Positions 1-9,825 of a DNA stretch of 64,000 nt are shown in pieces; the stretch's first letter is position 1; each line of letters opens with the position of its first letter. The DNA comes from Versatilivorator sp963663845 (GTDB lineage Bacteria; Acidobacteriota; Terriglobia; Versatilivoradales; Versatilivoraceae): NCBI GenBank assembly GCA_963663845.2, contig OY760650.2, forward strand, positions 1,364,001-1,428,000, given 5' to 3'. A model generated the notes under the pieces. The model saw only the letters and a list, made by a program, of their open reading frames with translations, ran no database searches and was not told the DNA's origin. Made by a program: the position numbers and the translations under genes.

Positions 1-1
1 C

Positions 2-811
2 GTGCGGCAGGAACCGGGCGAGCAGATCGTGCAGATCAACCACCCCCGGCGCTGGACCTCCAGCCCCATCAGCGGCTATTTCGACGAGCGGCTCAACGCC
101 GACACCGGAGCCTTCGACTACCCCTATTTCGAAACCGGTTTCGACAGCTTCGAGATCTTCAACGCCATCACCGACAAGAGCGAAACCATCATCGGACGCA
201 CCAAGCTGGTCGATCAGAAGCTCCAGGACTGGTACCGGTTGCTGAATCGCGGGGTGCTGATGGCGGGCGTGGCCAATACGGATGCTCACGCCTATCCCAA
301 GGACTCCCTCGGCTATCCCCGCAACTACGTGGCCTCGGAAACCGACAACCCCTGGGAAATCGACCCTCGCAAGGTCGTCCAGGCCGTCAAGCGGCGAGCC
401 GTCACCGGCAGCCTGGGACCCTTCCTCCACTTCACCGGCAACGGTTCCCCGGTGGGATCGGTGATCACCGACCTGGATCGTTCCGTTTCCTTCCGAATCC
501 GGCTGCAATCGGCTCCCTGGGTTCCGGTCGAGACCCTGGAAGTCGTCCGAAACGGCGAGGTGATCAAGACCTGGTCGGTGCCGCCCCCGGAGGAAGAGGA
601 GAAGCCCTGGAAGTTCGACACCGAGCTGGTGGTGGATTGCCGGCAGGATAGCTGGGTTCTGGTGATCGCCTCTTCCCGGACCCCGTGGGAAAAGCCTTTC
701 GAAAACTACCGATCCTTCTCCTTCACCAACCCGGTCTTCGTCGACATCGACGGCAACGGCTACTTCGATCCCCCCAACGGGGGCTATTCGTTGCAAGAGA
801 CGGGTGATTGA
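2..811 (+). CDS. CehA/McbA-like PHP-type metallohydrolase, 5' truncated by window edge
   Basis: About 269 C-terminal residues of a probably secreted PHP-domain metal-dependent hydrolase; the start lies outside the window. Visible motifs are QINHP near the beginning, VANTDAHAYP in the middle (the late PHP Asp-His metal-ligand region) and a C-terminal NPVFVDIDGNGYF. The gene at 2569-5067 has the matching QINHPG, VSDAHG and NPIFVDVDGQGF, so the two are clearly related. The substrate cannot be told: the family includes carbaryl and methyl-carbamate hydrolases, but most members are uncharacterised. The ATG/GTG codons in the available part are internal, not starts. Confidence 0.75.
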   Translation: MRQEPGEQIVQINHPRRWTSSPISGYFDERLNADTGAFDYPYFETGFDSFEIFNAITDKSETIIGRTKLVDQKLQDWYRLLNRGVLMAGVANTDAHAYPKDSLGYPRNYVASETDNPWEIDPRKVVQAVKRRAVTGSLGPFLHFTGNGSPVGSVITDLDRSVSFRIRLQSAPWVPVETLEVVRNGEVIKTWSVPPPEEEEKPWKFDTELVVDCRQDSWVLVIASSRTPWEKPFENYRSFSFTNPVFVDIDGNGYFDPPNGGYSLQETGD

Positions 812-889
812 GCGGGGCAACGGGGGGAGTGATTGGCACTGCTGGGAGGGCGGGCGTCTCGTAGTCCAGGATCTCATTGGAACAAATTA

Positions 890-1211
890 TTAACATCGAT
901 GCACAGGATGCACAGGATTTTTTCTATTTGACACACTCCTGCGCCTGGTGGTTGGAAACCGGTTCAACGTCAAGCGTGAGTAGAGGGTTTATTGACATGG
1001 ATGGACAGGATAGACAGGATTTTTTGGCGAGAGTTTCCACCGTCTTGCGCTCAACGGTCGCCCAGGTTCCAACAAGGATTCCAATACCCGCTTCAAAGCT
1101 CATGGAAAACCTCGAGCAGCCATCCGATCATTGAGCGACTCCGCTTGCAGTGCCGCAACCTCTCGTCCTGATTGTCCTGTTAATCCTGTGCATCCTGTGC
1201 ATCGATGTTAA
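890..1211. repeat. Dispersed repeat element with 30-bp terminal inverted repeats (12-mer family)
   Basis: A perfect 30-bp inverted repeat lies at 890-919 and 1182-1211. Each arm carries the tandem unit atgcacaggat preceded by an aacatcg block. The interior has another degenerate pair (atggacaggatagacagg near 1000) and a segment (about 950-1000) that recurs at 32570-32620. Related elements are at 14082-14235 and 25793-25945. No protein is encoded. It fills the gap between the CehA-like gene and the phosphoesterase. Confidence 0.8.
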
Positions 1212-1253
1212 TTACAAAAACTTTCCATCCCCGACGCCGAGCCGGGCGTGCGG

Positions 1254-2225
1254 TCAATCGGAGGACATGTCGTAGTCGAGGGTGAACTGGCTGTCGGCGT
1301 CCGTCTCGTACTTGTCCAGGGTCGGCGAATAGGTGCTCACCTCGATCCGGTTTCGGGCCGGTGAGAACTTCATGATCCTCAGCCAGCCGTCGCCTCCCCG
1401 TGCCCGCCCCTGATAGTCGGACAAGAGGCTGTAGACCCGGTTGCCGTTGTAGGTGTCTTCCCTGAGAGCCTCGCCCAGGACGTGCCCGCAGAGCATCAGG
1501 AAGAAATTGGGGTTGTCCTTGAGCACGTCATAGACGGTTTGCCCCTGGCGGCCGAAGGTCTTGTCGAGCTTGAGCAGGCTGTGGCTGACGACGATGGCCC
1601 GCCTGTGGCCGTGTTCCTTCAGGATCTCATCGGCCCAGCCCAGCACGTCGCTGCCGGCAGCGAACTCCAGGAAGACGAGGATGAAATCCAGCCCGCCCGC
1701 GCTCAACAGGTGGTAGAAGTTGTCGTTGTCGTCCCCGTGGTTCTTGCCGAACCAGGGCCTGTCCTGGAAGCGGGCCAGCCCGAAGAAACGGTTGTAGAGC
1801 TGGGTGGTTTCGATGCGGACGCCGTCGATGCGGATCGGAAGCCTGCGGTAGATGTACTTGTCATGATTGCCCACGGCAATGCCGTAGGGAATCGGCGGCG
1901 TCCCCTCCAGCTTGCGGAAGGCAGCATCGGCATGCCGCCACTGATCCTCCCGGTCGGCATGGTTGACGCAATCTCCCAGGTGGGCCACGTAGACGATATT
2001 GAGAGCCTCCCGGTTCTCGGCGATCCACTGGGTCTGGGCCTTGAAGATCTCGGGAGTTCCCCCGCCGTCGCCGGACGCATAGTTCTGGGTGTCGGGCATC
2101 ACGGCGATGGTGAAGTCCTGCTGGGCTCGGGCGCCGGCCGGCCAGAGGAGGAGAACGAGGATCGGAAATACCCCCCAAGTGCTGCCAGCGGAACCACCTC
2201 GCCCGACTCTGAAGTCTGTTGTCAT
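1254..2225 (-). CDS. Secreted calcineurin-like metallophosphoesterase
   Basis: 323 residues from the chosen ATG at 2225 (MTTDFRVG). A hydrophobic signal peptide (VFPILVLLLWPAGARAQ) ends near residue 35, so the enzyme should act outside the cytoplasm. Metallophosphoesterase signatures appear in order: PDTQ near 44-47 (replacing the usual DxH), GDCVNH near 84, GNHD near 119-122, VSHS further on, and CGHVLG near the C-terminal third. This is the dinuclear-metal fold of large secreted phosphoesterases; the substrate is unknown. It is divergent from the CehA-like gene at 2569. A longer in-frame start at 2273 exists but would put extra residues before the signal peptide. Confidence 0.85.
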   Translation of the reverse strand: MTTDFRVGRGGSAGSTWGVFPILVLLLWPAGARAQQDFTIAVMPDTQNYASGDGGGTPEIFKAQTQWIAENREALNIVYVAHLGDCVNHADREDQWRHADAAFRKLEGTPPIPYGIAVGNHDKYIYRRLPIRIDGVRIETTQLYNRFFGLARFQDRPWFGKNHGDDNDNFYHLLSAGGLDFILVFLEFAAGSDVLGWADEILKEHGHRRAIVVSHSLLKLDKTFGRQGQTVYDVLKDNPNFFLMLCGHVLGEALREDTYNGNRVYSLLSDYQGRARGGDGWLRIMKFSPARNRIEVSTYSPTLDKYETDADSQFTLDYDMSSD

Positions 2226-2568
2226 GTCAATGTCCTTGGATTTCGACGGTGGGATGCCGGCAAGCGGCATCACCGCTGAAATCTCTCAAAGCGGCTGTGG
2301 GTGTCCTGTCTCCAACCGACTGGTTCGGCTGGATTGTCCGCAACCAATATACTGAATCCGGGCGGGGCGGCCAAGGCTTTCAATCCCATCGGGGAAAGGT
2401 TATGATCCCTTGCCACAGGCTACAGTTTTTGGAAGGACGGACGCCGACCTTCCTGGGGAGACGCCGGGATCGCCCCTCCCATACCAATCCGGCCGCCGGA
2501 CCCTGGCGCTCACCGGACAGGCGTCCCCTCCCAACAACATTTCCCACGATTCCAGAAGAGGAACCTCC
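2226..2568. other. Divergent intergenic region
   Basis: 343 bp between the divergent phosphoesterase and CehA-like genes. It presumably holds promoters for both. I see no repeat, hairpin-plus-T-run or convincing -35/-10 pair. An in-frame ATG at 2410 could extend the downstream gene by 53 residues, but the residues are unlike a protein of this family. Confidence 0.4.
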
Positions 2569-5067
2569 ATGCCACGACTGATTTTGCTCGGTGGTTTTTT
2601 CCTGTTGACGATCGTCGCCTTCTCGGCCCGACAGGGGCAAGTCGAAGTCTTCGAGATCGGCAAGCACAATGCAGACCTCTTGCCGGGCGGCAAGGAAGCT
2701 GACGGCATCATCGGCGACTTCGTGATGCGGAATGACCGGATTCAGCTCCTGGTGGCGGGCAACCTGCCGCTGAGAAGGCCCAACATGACGGTTGAGAAGG
2801 CCTTCGCGACGCCCGGATGCCTCTACGATCTCGACCTGGCGGGCGAGAGCAACGACCAGTTGACGGTTCTCCGGCCCGGCCACTTGGGCGGCCCTCTGTC
2901 CGTGGTTCGGATCGGCAAGCCCGGCAAGGGCGGGACGGCCCGTCTGGAAGCGGTAAGAACGGCCGCCAAGGGAGACGGCCTCGCCGTCAGGCACGAGTAC
3001 GAGTTGGCGGCCGGCCAACCCTGGGTCACGATCACCTCCACCTATCGCAACCGGTTCGGCGGCGACAAGACCATCGAACCGGGGGCTGCCTGGAAAGAGT
3101 TTTCCCGGCGTTGGAACGTCGGCGGCATCCAGGTGGGGGACAGCATCGACCCGTCCGACAAACGCGCCTATGCCTGGGCGGCCCTTCAAACGAGTGGCCG
3201 AAAGGGGCGGTCCCCTCGGCTGCTGGCGGCCCCCTTGCCGAAAAAAGTCGATCTCTCAGCGGGCGAGGAGCGGCAGTTCGCCATCGCCGTGACCGTGGCC
3301 GCATCTCCCCTGGAGGCTTACGGAATCCTGGCGAGCCTGGGAAGCAAGGCGGGACAGGTTGCCGGCAGCGCGGCCGACTCGGGCGGAGCGCCGGCGGTCA
3401 ATGCGGAGGTCCTGGTCGAAATTCAAGGCGCCAAGCTGCCCGCCTATCCCGATGCGGAGGGCAACTTTCAGTTTCCGTTGCCGGCGGGCGCGTATGACGC
3501 TCACGTCGTCGACATCGGCCGGGAAGAGACATCGGCGACACGCCGGAGCTTTTCCGTGGCCGCGGGGCGGACTGCCCGGCTGGATTTCAAGCTGCCGCCG
3601 GCGGCCAGGGTGGAGTTCGACATCCGGGACCAGGCAGGCAAGCCTTCGCCCTGCAAGGTTCAGTTCATCGGCCGCAACGGCACCTCCACGCCCGACCTCG
3701 GCAGCCCCTACCGGGCTCACGGCTGCGACCACCAGTACCACTCCCACAACGGCCGTTTCACCCAGCAGCTTCCGCCGGGGAATTACCTGGTGAGAATTAC
3801 CCGGGGGCCGGAGTTCGACCTGTTGGAGCAAGCCATCGTCGTCCATCCAGGCCAGTCGGTCAAGGTCGGCGGGACGTTGAAGCGCACCGTGGACACCCGG
3901 GGATGGATCAGCACCGACTACCACTCCCACTCCACTCCCAGCGGCGACAACTACTGCAACACCGACGATCGCATCATCAACCTGGTGGCCGAGCATCTCG
4001 AATTCGCTCCGGCGACCGAGCACAACCGCATCTATGACTGGCAACCTCACATCGACCGCCTCGGCCTGACCCGACACATCAAGACCATTGTCGGGCTGGA
4101 GCACACCGGCAGCGGGCAGCACTTCAATGCCTTCCCGCTCCAAAGCTTCCCTTACCTGCAAGATGGAGGGACCCCGCCCTGGCAGTACGATCCACGGCTG
4201 AATGCCATTGTCCTGAGAAATGCCTTTGGAGGCGGCGCCGACCGCTGGGTTCAGATCAACCATCCCGGCGTGGGGCTCGTCTTCAACGACCGCAACCAGG
4301 ACCAGGTTGCCGACGGCGGCTATGCGGGATTCGAGCATCTGATCGATGCCGGAGAATTCTGGAGCGACCAGATTCTGAATCCCGATCCCTTTGTCATCAG
4401 CGAGCGCGGAGGCCGAACCCGCAAGGGGGAGAACCGGATCTTCGGATGGCTGCAGCTTCTCAACCAGGGACGCAACGTCTGGTGCGTGGCCGTCAGTGAC
4501 GCCCACGGGGTATTCTCGAGCCCGGCCGGAGATTGGCGGACCTACGTTCCCAGCTCCACCGACCGGCCCGACCGTATCGACTACCGGGAAATCATCCGCA
4601 ATTCCAAGGCCGGCCGCATGATGATCTCCAACGGCCCCTTCCTGCAGGTGGAGACCGCCGACGGCATGCCGATCGGTTCCCGGGTGGTGTCGGAGGGATT
4701 CATCGATCTGAAAGTCAGGGTGCAGACGGCCAACTGGGTGGAGATCGACAGGGTTCAGGTTCTGGTCAACGGCCGCCAACACCCCGAATACAACTACACC
4801 CGGTCCAGGGACCCCTCCAAGTTCAAGGAGCGGCCCCTGGTTTTCGAGGAGACCATCCGCGTGAATCTCCAGGAAGACGCCCACCTGATCGTGGTGGCGA
4901 CGGGAGAGGAGAGCGACCTGAGCAAGGGCTGGGGACGGGCCGGCCCTGCGACCATGCACCCGGTCGCCTACAACAACCCGATCTTCGTGGACGTCGACGG
5001 ACAGGGATTCAAACCCAACGGGGACAACCTGGGCCACCCGCTGCTGGTAGCGCCCCAGCGTCAATAA
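2569..5067 (+). CDS. CehA/McbA-family PHP-type metallohydrolase, secreted
   Basis: 832 residues. The ATG at 2569 is preceded by a purine-rich RBS (agaggaacctcc) and begins a signal peptide (MPRLILLGGFFLLTIVAF). The first 440 residues are beta-rich and include a carboxypeptidase-regulatory-like segment (about 270-400). The PHP domain follows: YHSHST near 450, TEHNR near 483, GLEHTG, INHPG and VSDAHG near 642. These are the metal ligands expected for the fold. The C-terminus shares NPIFVDVDG with the truncated gene at 2-811. The reaction is probably hydrolytic, with unknown substrate. The phoR start follows 23 bp after the stop, but no functional link is evident. Confidence 0.8.
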   Translation: MPRLILLGGFFLLTIVAFSARQGQVEVFEIGKHNADLLPGGKEADGIIGDFVMRNDRIQLLVAGNLPLRRPNMTVEKAFATPGCLYDLDLAGESNDQLTVLRPGHLGGPLSVVRIGKPGKGGTARLEAVRTAAKGDGLAVRHEYELAAGQPWVTITSTYRNRFGGDKTIEPGAAWKEFSRRWNVGGIQVGDSIDPSDKRAYAWAALQTSGRKGRSPRLLAAPLPKKVDLSAGEERQFAIAVTVAASPLEAYGILASLGSKAGQVAGSAADSGGAPAVNAEVLVEIQGAKLPAYPDAEGNFQFPLPAGAYDAHVVDIGREETSATRRSFSVAAGRTARLDFKLPPAARVEFDIRDQAGKPSPCKVQFIGRNGTSTPDLGSPYRAHGCDHQYHSHNGRFTQQLPPGNYLVRITRGPEFDLLEQAIVVHPGQSVKVGGTLKRTVDTRGWISTDYHSHSTPSGDNYCNTDDRIINLVAEHLEFAPATEHNRIYDWQPHIDRLGLTRHIKTIVGLEHTGSGQHFNAFPLQSFPYLQDGGTPPWQYDPRLNAIVLRNAFGGGADRWVQINHPGVGLVFNDRNQDQVADGGYAGFEHLIDAGEFWSDQILNPDPFVISERGGRTRKGENRIFGWLQLLNQGRNVWCVAVSDAHGVFSSPAGDWRTYVPSSTDRPDRIDYREIIRNSKAGRMMISNGPFLQVETADGMPIGSRVVSEGFIDLKVRVQTANWVEIDRVQVLVNGRQHPEYNYTRSRDPSKFKERPLVFEETIRVNLQEDAHLIVVATGEESDLSKGWGRAGPATMHPVAYNNPIFVDVDGQGFKPNGDNLGHPLLVAPQRQ

Positions 5068-5090
5068 CGCCGGGGCAAGGAACTCCGGGA

Positions 5091-6896
5091 ATGATCCGCT
5101 CCCGCTTCTCCTGGAAGCTCACTGCAGGGCTTCTTCTGCCGATTCTCATCTCCGCTGCCATCGTGGGAGCACTCTCCATCCGAAGCATGGAGGAGGACTC
5201 CAGGGAAGAGGTCCGTCGATCGCTGGCCGCGCAGGCCGCGCTTCTCAGGAAGGTGGCGGCGGCCAGACTGGGCCAGGCTGGCGAGTCGGTCTTGAGGCAG
5301 GAGGTTCGATCGCTGGGAAAGGAGATCGGGACCCGGCTGACCGTGATCGACGCGCAGGGCCTGGTGCTGGCGGACTCGCAGGAGGATCCCGCCTCGATTG
5401 AGAACCTCGCCAGCCGGCCCGAGGTCATGGCTGTTCGCTCCCACGGTTCGGGCGCCGCGACCCGATACAGCCATGGGCTCGGTGCCTCGGTCATGCACCT
5501 GGCCTTGCCCATCGAAGTCAATGGCCGACTGTCGGGCTACGCCCGCGCCTCTCGGCCCCTGTCCGGAATCAACCGGAGGCTGACCCGCCTCAGCACCGTT
5601 GTCGCGCTCGGGGCGGCCCTGGCGATACTGGCCGCTGCCGTGCTGGGACTGGTTCTGGCCCGCAACTTCGTCAAGCCGGTGAAGGCGATGACCGCTGTTG
5701 CCGAAGGCATGGCCCGCGGCGACTACAACCGCCGGCTGCCGGCCGCCAGGACCGACGAGTTGGGAGACCTGGCTCGGGCGCTGAACCAGACGGCCAAAAG
5801 CTCTCAAAATCGAATGGAAGCCATCATCACCGACCGCAACAAGCTGCTTTCGCTCCTCAAGGGCATGGTGGAAGGCGTGGTTGCGGTCGACCGTGACGAG
5901 CGCGTCCTCCAGATGAACTCCGCCGCCGGAAAGATCCTGGGAGCGTCGCCTGAAACCAGTGTGTCCAAGCCCATTTGGGAAGTGACCCGGGTCCGTCAGG
6001 TCTGCGACACCCTGAGCCGCACCCTGAAAAACGGACGGGACGCGAAGGATGAACTGCGGGTGGCGACACGATCCCAGGATCGAGTCGTGGAGATGATGGC
6101 GTCCCCGCTGTTCGACGGCGAGGGCGAGATGGTGGGAGCCGTGGTGGTTCTCCACGACGTTTCCGATTTGCATCGCCTGCAAACGGTTCGCCGGGACTTC
6201 GTCGCCAACGCCTCCCACGAACTCAAGACGCCGATCGCGGCCATCCGGGCCCTGGTCGAGACCGTCATCGACGACCAGTCCATGCGTTCTTCCGACCAGG
6301 CGCAATTTCTGGCAAGAATCCGGAACCAGTCGATGCGCCTGTCGTCATTGGTCACCGACCTCCTCACGCTCTCGCGCCTGGAGTCCTCGCCTGGCGGCCC
6401 GGAGTTGCGGCCGATCGATCTGCGCGTGTGCTTCAAGGGCGCGGTGCATGCGCTGCTGCCCGCCGGCGAAGAGCGAGGCATTGCCGTCCATACCCAGGTT
6501 CCCGAAAATCCCGTGCGGGTCCTGGGCGATGCCGAGGCGCTGGGGCAGTTGACCACCAACCTGCTCGACAACGCCATCAAGTACACCGGTCGGGGAGGTC
6601 AGGTCTGGGTTCGCCTCAAGACCGAGAACGGCCAGGCCCTCATTGAAGTGCAGGACACGGGAATGGGCATTGCGCCTCAGGACCAGGCCCGGGTCTTCGA
6701 ACGATTCTATCGAGTGGACAAGGCCCGATCCAGAAAGCTGGGCGGCACGGGCCTGGGGCTTTCGATCGTCAAGCACATCGCCGTCATTCATCAGGGCCGG
6801 GTCTTCGTCGAGAGCACACCCGGCATCGGCAGCACTTTTCGCGCTTCCCTTCCGATCGACCCCCAGGAGTCTCTTCAAGAGAACACCACCTCGTAG
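5091..6896 (+). CDS. phoR: Phosphate-regulon-type sensor histidine kinase
   Basis: 601 residues from ATG 5091 (MIRSRFSWK). TM helix 1 is at about 10-30, followed by a periplasmic segment, TM helix 2 around 165-185, then a HAMP domain (VKAMTAVAEGMARGDYNRR), a PAS domain (KLLSLLKGMVEGVVAVDRD), HisKA with phospho-acceptor His near 376 (NASHELKTP) and HATPase_c with NLLDNAIKY, DTGMGI and GTGLGLSIVK. The PAS-HisKA layout and the position directly upstream of pstSCAB-phoU argue for PhoR, which phosphorylates PhoB under phosphate limitation. No response-regulator gene lies beside it in this window, which is unusual. The specific name rests on context. Confidence 0.82.
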   Translation: MIRSRFSWKLTAGLLLPILISAAIVGALSIRSMEEDSREEVRRSLAAQAALLRKVAAARLGQAGESVLRQEVRSLGKEIGTRLTVIDAQGLVLADSQEDPASIENLASRPEVMAVRSHGSGAATRYSHGLGASVMHLALPIEVNGRLSGYARASRPLSGINRRLTRLSTVVALGAALAILAAAVLGLVLARNFVKPVKAMTAVAEGMARGDYNRRLPAARTDELGDLARALNQTAKSSQNRMEAIITDRNKLLSLLKGMVEGVVAVDRDERVLQMNSAAGKILGASPETSVSKPIWEVTRVRQVCDTLSRTLKNGRDAKDELRVATRSQDRVVEMMASPLFDGEGEMVGAVVVLHDVSDLHRLQTVRRDFVANASHELKTPIAAIRALVETVIDDQSMRSSDQAQFLARIRNQSMRLSSLVTDLLTLSRLESSPGGPELRPIDLRVCFKGAVHALLPAGEERGIAVHTQVPENPVRVLGDAEALGQLTTNLLDNAIKYTGRGGQVWVRLKTENGQALIEVQDTGMGIAPQDQARVFERFYRVDKARSRKLGGTGLGLSIVKHIAVIHQGRVFVESTPGIGSTFRASLPIDPQESLQENTTS

Positions 6897-6972
6897 GGTG
6901 CGCCTCGCAGGAACTTCCCCACCCCCGAAAAGCACTACCTCTCGAGCCTTTGGCAAAAGGTTCGCCTCTTTA

Positions 6973-7000
6973 TTCGATCTTTACAAGAGCCTTGTATAAA
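6973..7000 (+). promoter_or_regulatory. Possible pstS promoter/operator palindrome
   Basis: A perfect 6-bp palindrome with a 3-nt centre (TACAAG-AGC-CTTGTA, 6982-6996) overlaps a TATAAA (6995-7000), 25 bp before the pstS start. The -35 match is weak (TTCGAT at 6973). A Pho-type control site is expected in front of pstS, but this does not match the E. coli Pho-box consensus. Low confidence. The sequence at about 6920-6957 also resembles a segment of the repeat near 48907-48950, in inverted orientation. Confidence 0.25.
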
Positions 7001-7024
7001 TCTGGCTGGGGAAAGGAGGGCCAG

Positions 7025-8029
7025 ATGAGGCAATGGACGAGTAGGAAGGGAATCATCGTTGCTCTCGGGTTGTTCTACGCACCGTTTTTCCTGTTCGGCT
7101 GCGCCGGGGGCGAGGGAAACAGGCCGCCCACCGTGAGAGTGGACGGTTCCAGCACCGTCTTCCCCATTACCGAAGCCGTGGCCGAGGAGTTTCAAAAACT
7201 GAATCCGAACATCCGGGTTACCGTCGGCATTTCGGGCACCGGTGGAGGATTCAAGAAATTCTCTGTCGGTGAAACGGATTTGAACGATGCCTCGCGGCCA
7301 ATCAAGGCCAAGGAAATTTCAATGGCCTCCGAAAGCGGGATCGAATTCGTCGAGCTCCCGGTCGCATTCGACGGGATATCCGTCCTGGTCAATCCAGGGA
7401 ATGAATTCGTCGATTCCTTGACCGTGGACGAGCTCCGCAAGATTTGGCAGCCGGGGAGCACGGTGAAGAAGTGGAGCGATATCCGGGCCGGCTGGGCAGA
7501 CCGCGCCCTGAATCTCTATGGGCCGGGAACCGACTCCGGAACCTTCGACTACTTCACGGAAGCCATCAACGGAAAGTCTCAGGCCTGCCGCGCCGATTTC
7601 ACCGCCAGCGAGGACGACAACGTGCTGGTGCAGGGCATTGCCGGGGACCCGAACGCCCTGGGTTTCTTTGGCTTCGCCTATTACGGGGAGAATCGCTCCC
7701 GACTGAAGGCGGTGCCGATCGATGCCGGCAAGGGACCGGTGGCGCCTTCGGAACAGGCCATCAACGACGGAAGCTACGAACCCCTCTCGAGGCCGATTTT
7801 CGTCTATGTCAGCAGGAGAGCCTCCGAGCGCCCGGAGGTGGCGGCCTTCGTCAGGTTCTATCTCGAGAATGCGCCCCAACTGGTGACGGAGGTCGGATAC
7901 GTGCCCTTGCCGGACCGCGTCTACCGGTTGGCGCTCGAGAGATTCGAGAAGCGGGCCACGGGCTCGCTCTTCGCCTCGGGCCACAGGGTTGGCGTGAGTC
8001 TTGAAGATCTGCTCAGCGTCAAGGAATAG
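7025..8029 (+). CDS. pstS: Phosphate ABC transporter substrate-binding lipoprotein
   Basis: 334 residues. ATG 7025 follows a strong RBS (gaaaggagggccag). The signal peptide ends in a lipobox (FFLFGCAGG), so this is probably a lipoprotein anchored in the periplasm. PstS signatures: VRVDGSSTVFPI near the mature N-terminus, SGTGGGFKKF (phosphate loop), DASRPIK, and PGTDSGTFDYF. It binds inorganic phosphate and delivers it to PstCA. It is first in the pstSCAB-phoU-porin run, with 9 bp to pstC. Confidence 0.93.
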   Translation: MRQWTSRKGIIVALGLFYAPFFLFGCAGGEGNRPPTVRVDGSSTVFPITEAVAEEFQKLNPNIRVTVGISGTGGGFKKFSVGETDLNDASRPIKAKEISMASESGIEFVELPVAFDGISVLVNPGNEFVDSLTVDELRKIWQPGSTVKKWSDIRAGWADRALNLYGPGTDSGTFDYFTEAINGKSQACRADFTASEDDNVLVQGIAGDPNALGFFGFAYYGENRSRLKAVPIDAGKGPVAPSEQAINDGSYEPLSRPIFVYVSRRASERPEVAAFVRFYLENAPQLVTEVGYVPLPDRVYRLALERFEKRATGSLFASGHRVGVSLEDLLSVKE

Positions 8030-8038
8030 GACGGAATC

Positions 8039-8968
8039 TTGCCGCAGACCTCAACGGCCAAGACCTTGCTGGCGGGCGCAAGCACCAGGAAATACCGGAC
8101 GAAGGAGGAGTTGATTCGATTCGCACTCTTCCTTTGCGCCTTCCTGTCCATCCTGACCACGCTGTCCATCATTGCCATCCTGGCGTGGGAGGCCTACTCC
8201 TTTTTCCGAGAGGTGCGGGTCTTCGATTTCCTCTCGGGAACCCGGTGGACGCCGCTTCTGGAACCCCGGTCTTTCGGTGTGCTGCCTCTGGTCGCCGGCA
8301 CGCTGCAGATCGTCATCGGCGCTTCTCTGATCGCAATCCCCGTGGGGCTGGCCAGCGCCATTTACCTGGCGGAGTTCGCCTCGGCGCGGGTCCGGAGGGT
8401 GCTCAAGCCGGCTCTGGAGATTCTGGCGGGAATCCCCACCGTCGTCTACGGCTATTTCGCACTCACCTTCGTGACTCCGCTGATTGCCGCCATTCTCCCC
8501 GAAACACAGATTTTCAATGCCGCCAGCGCCTCCATCGTGGTCGGCATCATGGTGTTGCCCATGACGGCTTCCCTGTGTGACGACGCGCTGCGCGCCGTGC
8601 CGGAGTCTCTACGTCAAGGGGCCTTCGCCCTGGGAGCCACCCAGTTTGAAGTGACCTTGCGGGTGGTGCTGCCGGCGGCTCTTTCGGGAGTCATGGCATC
8701 CTTCGTGCTGGCTGCTTCCCGCGCCATTGGAGAAACCATGGCGGTGACGCTGGCCGCCGGAGCAACACCCAAGATGACCCTGAACCCGCTCGAAAGCATT
8801 CAGACCATGACGGCCTATATCGTCCAGGTGAGCCTCGGCGACACCCCCGTGGGCACCGTCGAGTACCAGACCATCTTTGCCGTGGCCACCCTGCTATTCG
8901 CCATCACCTTGAGCATGAACGTCATCGCCCACCGGGTGCTGGCGAGATTCCGCGAGGTCTACGAATGA
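8039..8968 (+). CDS. pstC: Phosphate ABC transporter permease PstC
   Basis: 309 residues, apparently from a TTG start at 8039 just downstream of an aggac-like RBS; no better in-frame ATG precedes the first TM helix (FALFLCAFLSILTTLSIIAIL). The permease core shows AIYLAEFAS, GIPTVVYGYFAL and the EAA-like loop around SRAIGETMAVTLAAG. With PstA it forms the inner-membrane channel. Its last codons overlap pstA by an ATGA junction, showing translational coupling. Confidence 0.92.
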   Translation: MPQTSTAKTLLAGASTRKYRTKEELIRFALFLCAFLSILTTLSIIAILAWEAYSFFREVRVFDFLSGTRWTPLLEPRSFGVLPLVAGTLQIVIGASLIAIPVGLASAIYLAEFASARVRRVLKPALEILAGIPTVVYGYFALTFVTPLIAAILPETQIFNAASASIVVGIMVLPMTASLCDDALRAVPESLRQGAFALGATQFEVTLRVVLPAALSGVMASFVLAASRAIGETMAVTLAAGATPKMTLNPLESIQTMTAYIVQVSLGDTPVGTVEYQTIFAVATLLFAITLSMNVIAHRVLARFREVYE

Positions 8969-9825
8969 GCTCCGATCGCCTCCGGCGCCGGCACGCCACC
9001 ACCAGGTGCTTCCGCCTTCTCTGCGCCGCGGTGGCCTGGGCCGGGATCGTCATCCTGGCAGTGTTGCTCTTCCACGTGACTCGCGAGGGAATCCGTTGGC
9101 TCGACCTTCAGTTCCTCACCGAGTTCCCCTCCCGGTTTCCGGAGCAGGCAGGCATCAAGTCGGCGCTCTGGGGAACCGTCTGGCTGATCACTCTCACGGC
9201 CGGAATTTCCATCCCGGTGGGGGTTGCAGCCGCGATCTACCTGGAGGAATTTTCCCCCAGGAACCGGCTGTCGCAGTTGATCGAGGTCAACATCGGCAAC
9301 CTGGCGGGGGTGCCCTCCATCGTCTACGGGATTCTGGGGCTGGTTCTCTTTGTGCGGTTCCTGGCCCTGGGACGAAGCGTCCTGGCCGGAAGCCTGACCA
9401 TGACGCTGCTGATTCTTCCCGTCATCATCATTGCCGCGCGAGAGGCGCTCCGCGCCGTGCCGGATTCCATTCGTCACGCCGCTTTCGCTCTGGGAGCGAC
9501 TCGTTGGCAGGCGGTGAGGGCGCAAGTCCTGCCGGTGGCGCTGCCGGGGATTCTGACCGGCGTGATCCTGGCATTGTCGCGGGCGATCGGCGAGACGGCT
9601 CCCCTGGTGATGATCGGCGCCCTGACCTATGTCGCCTTCGTGCCGGAAGGACCCATGGACGCCTTTACGGCCCTGCCCATCCAGATCTTCAACTGGGCCT
9701 CCCGCCCCCAAGCAGACTTCCATCAGTTGGCTGCAGCCGGAATCATTGTGCTTCTGGTGACGCTGCTGCTCATGAATGCCACCGCTGTCTGGATTCGGCA
9801 GCGCGCCGAGAGGACAGGTCGATGA
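8965..9825 (+). CDS. pstA: Phosphate ABC transporter permease PstA
   Basis: 286 residues with six predicted membrane segments. AAIYLEEFSP, GVPSIVYGILGL and SRAIGETAPLVMIGA mark the PstA permease core and its contact loop with PstB. It overlaps pstC (ATGA at 8965) and pstB (ATGA at 9822), so the three are co-translated. Length is normal for the family. Confidence 0.92.
   Translation: MSSDRLRRRHATTRCFRLLCAAVAWAGIVILAVLLFHVTREGIRWLDLQFLTEFPSRFPEQAGIKSALWGTVWLITLTAGISIPVGVAAAIYLEEFSPRNRLSQLIEVNIGNLAGVPSIVYGILGLVLFVRFLALGRSVLAGSLTMTLLILPVIIIAAREALRAVPDSIRHAAFALGATRWQAVRAQVLPVALPGILTGVILALSRAIGETAPLVMIGALTYVAFVPEGPMDAFTALPIQIFNWASRPQADFHQLAAAGIIVLLVTLLLMNATAVWIRQRAERTGR

Noticed and set aside
2410..2568. 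Upstream ATG extension of the CehA-like gene
   Set aside because: The added 53 residues do not resemble a signal peptide, while ATG 2569 has an RBS and directly starts one.
3256..5064. 602-codon - strand open frame
   Set aside because: Shadow of the CehA-like gene on the other strand; no recognisable motif or RBS.
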